Shown here one piece after another: positions 32,117 through 32,574 of a stretch of DNA of 32,574 nucleotides (position 1 is the first letter of the stretch; each line of letters opens with the position of its first letter). The stretch is from MGBC108787 sp964430695 (lineage in GTDB: Bacteria; Bacillota_I; Bacilli_A; RF39; UBA660): assembly GCA_964430695.1 (NCBI GenBank), contig CAYSFO010000011.1:1-32574 (forward strand), given 5' to 3'. A program made the translations under genes and the position numbers. A model generated the notes under the pieces. It made no database searches. It was not told the DNA's origin and worked only from the letters and a program-made list of their open reading frames with translations.

Positions 32117-32574
32117 ATGAATATAACAATGATGTTATCAATAGCTAGTATTTTTTATATACTCATTTTGAATATTATATTTTTTTCAAAAAACAATTAC
32201 AAAAATAAAGAAACAAAAATATATTCGCTTGTTTTAATTTCCTTATTAGTAGGAAGTTTTTTAGAAATATCTATGAGAATAGTGGCTCCATTTTATCCAA
32301 CTTTATCATTAATAAACGATATTGTTTCTAAATTATTTTTAATATACACCGCTTTTTGGTTTTCTTTAATTACTTTATATTGTTTTCTTATATCTTTTCA
32401 AGAAAAAAAATATATTGTTTTTAAAAAAATTATAATTTTTACTAACATTATCATTGATCTTCTAATGTTACTCCTACCTATTCAATATAATTTTCCTGAT
32501 GGAGAAAATTACTATACATATACATATGGACAAGCTATAAATGTTTTATATTTTTTCGTATTTATCATTTTAAT
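32117..32574 (+). CDS. N-terminal part of a polytopic membrane protein, possibly a sensor; cut by window edge
   Basis: The frame opens at ATG 32117 (with GGTGAT about nine bases before) and is still open at the window end, about 152 codons in. It has roughly five membrane segments: MLSIASIFYILILNIIFF, YSLVLISLLVGSFLEI, LFLIYTAFWFSLITLYCFLI, IIIFTNIIIDLLMLLL and VLYFFVFII. Short charged loops (KKNNYKNKETK and QEKKYIVFKK-like) separate them. This layout is common in membrane sensor domains of histidine kinases and diguanylate cyclases, but no catalytic domain is in view. The call rests on topology only. Confidence 0.6.
   Translation, partial: MNITMMLSIASIFYILILNIIFFSKNNYKNKETKIYSLVLISLLVGSFLEISMRIVAPFYPTLSLINDIVSKLFLIYTAFWFSLITLYCFLISFQEKKYIVFKKIIIFTNIIIDLLMLLLPIQYNFPDGENYYTYTYGQAINVLYFFVFIIL

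Noticed and set aside
1..32574. CRISPR arrays or stop-codon reassignment
   Set aside because: No regularly spaced repeats were seen, and genes end normally with TAA, TAG and TGA without internal TGA in conserved domains.

Overview
The window is an AT-rich (roughly 30% GC by eye) chromosomal segment of a low-GC Gram-positive bacterium. Strong Shine-Dalgarno sequences, sigma-A-type promoters, short intrinsic terminators, a CCA-encoding tRNA, and families such as PduL, HAAS/PadR, DusB, MntP/YtaF-like and DUF1653 suggest an uncultured gut-type member of the Bacilli/Erysipelotrichia/RF39 neighbourhood. That placement is inference. All genes read well with TGA as stop (code 11).

Layout. Positions 1-8350 are chromosomal backbone, nearly all leftward. 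They hold a tRNA-His cut by the window edge, a small membrane protein, a coupled operon (ClpB-NBD1-like AAA+ ATPase, nucleoside-deoxyribosyltransferase-like protein, diaminopentanoate/amine dehydrogenase-family enzyme), a PadR/HAAS membrane-stress operon, a MacB-like ABC protein, a DUF1653 protein and a BRO-type protein. Positions 8388-15516 are a complete 7.1 kb integrative mobilizable element (IME) in the 3' end of tRNA-Asn. It has 23-bp direct-repeat ends, paired integrase arm-type repeats at both ends, a tyrosine integrase, a MobV/Pre relaxase with a hairpin-rich oriT-like region, a RepA-like ATPase, three XRE-type regulators, a four-copy operator array over divergent promoters, and two unrecognised cargo genes. 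Positions 15577-32574 are backbone again: YtaF-like protein, DusB, an ADP-ribosyltransferase-like gene, PduL, ASCH, a zinc-ribbon-like protein, a degenerate histidine phosphatase, a COG2426 membrane protein, a large repeat-containing secreted protein, DUF362, cohesin-like and thioredoxin-like envelope proteins, an ABC exporter, an orphan XRE regulator, an AMP-forming acyl ligase and the start of a polytopic membrane protein.

The most notable signal is a pair of poly-G tracts (G9 at 17465-17473, G10 at 22674-22683). Each lies inside a coding region and puts a continuing reading frame out of phase by one base. One gene is ADP-ribosyltransferase-like; the other is a secreted repeat protein with a strong start upstream of the tract. 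Both appear OFF here and would be ON after a one-base slip, which looks like homopolymer phase variation in a low-GC Gram-positive.

A second signal is translation start at ATA. A PadR regulator and the first IME cargo gene both have perfectly placed Shine-Dalgarno sequences and good N-termini only if ATA is the start codon. Several other starts were moved to the codon that the ribosome-binding site supports; these are noted per gene.
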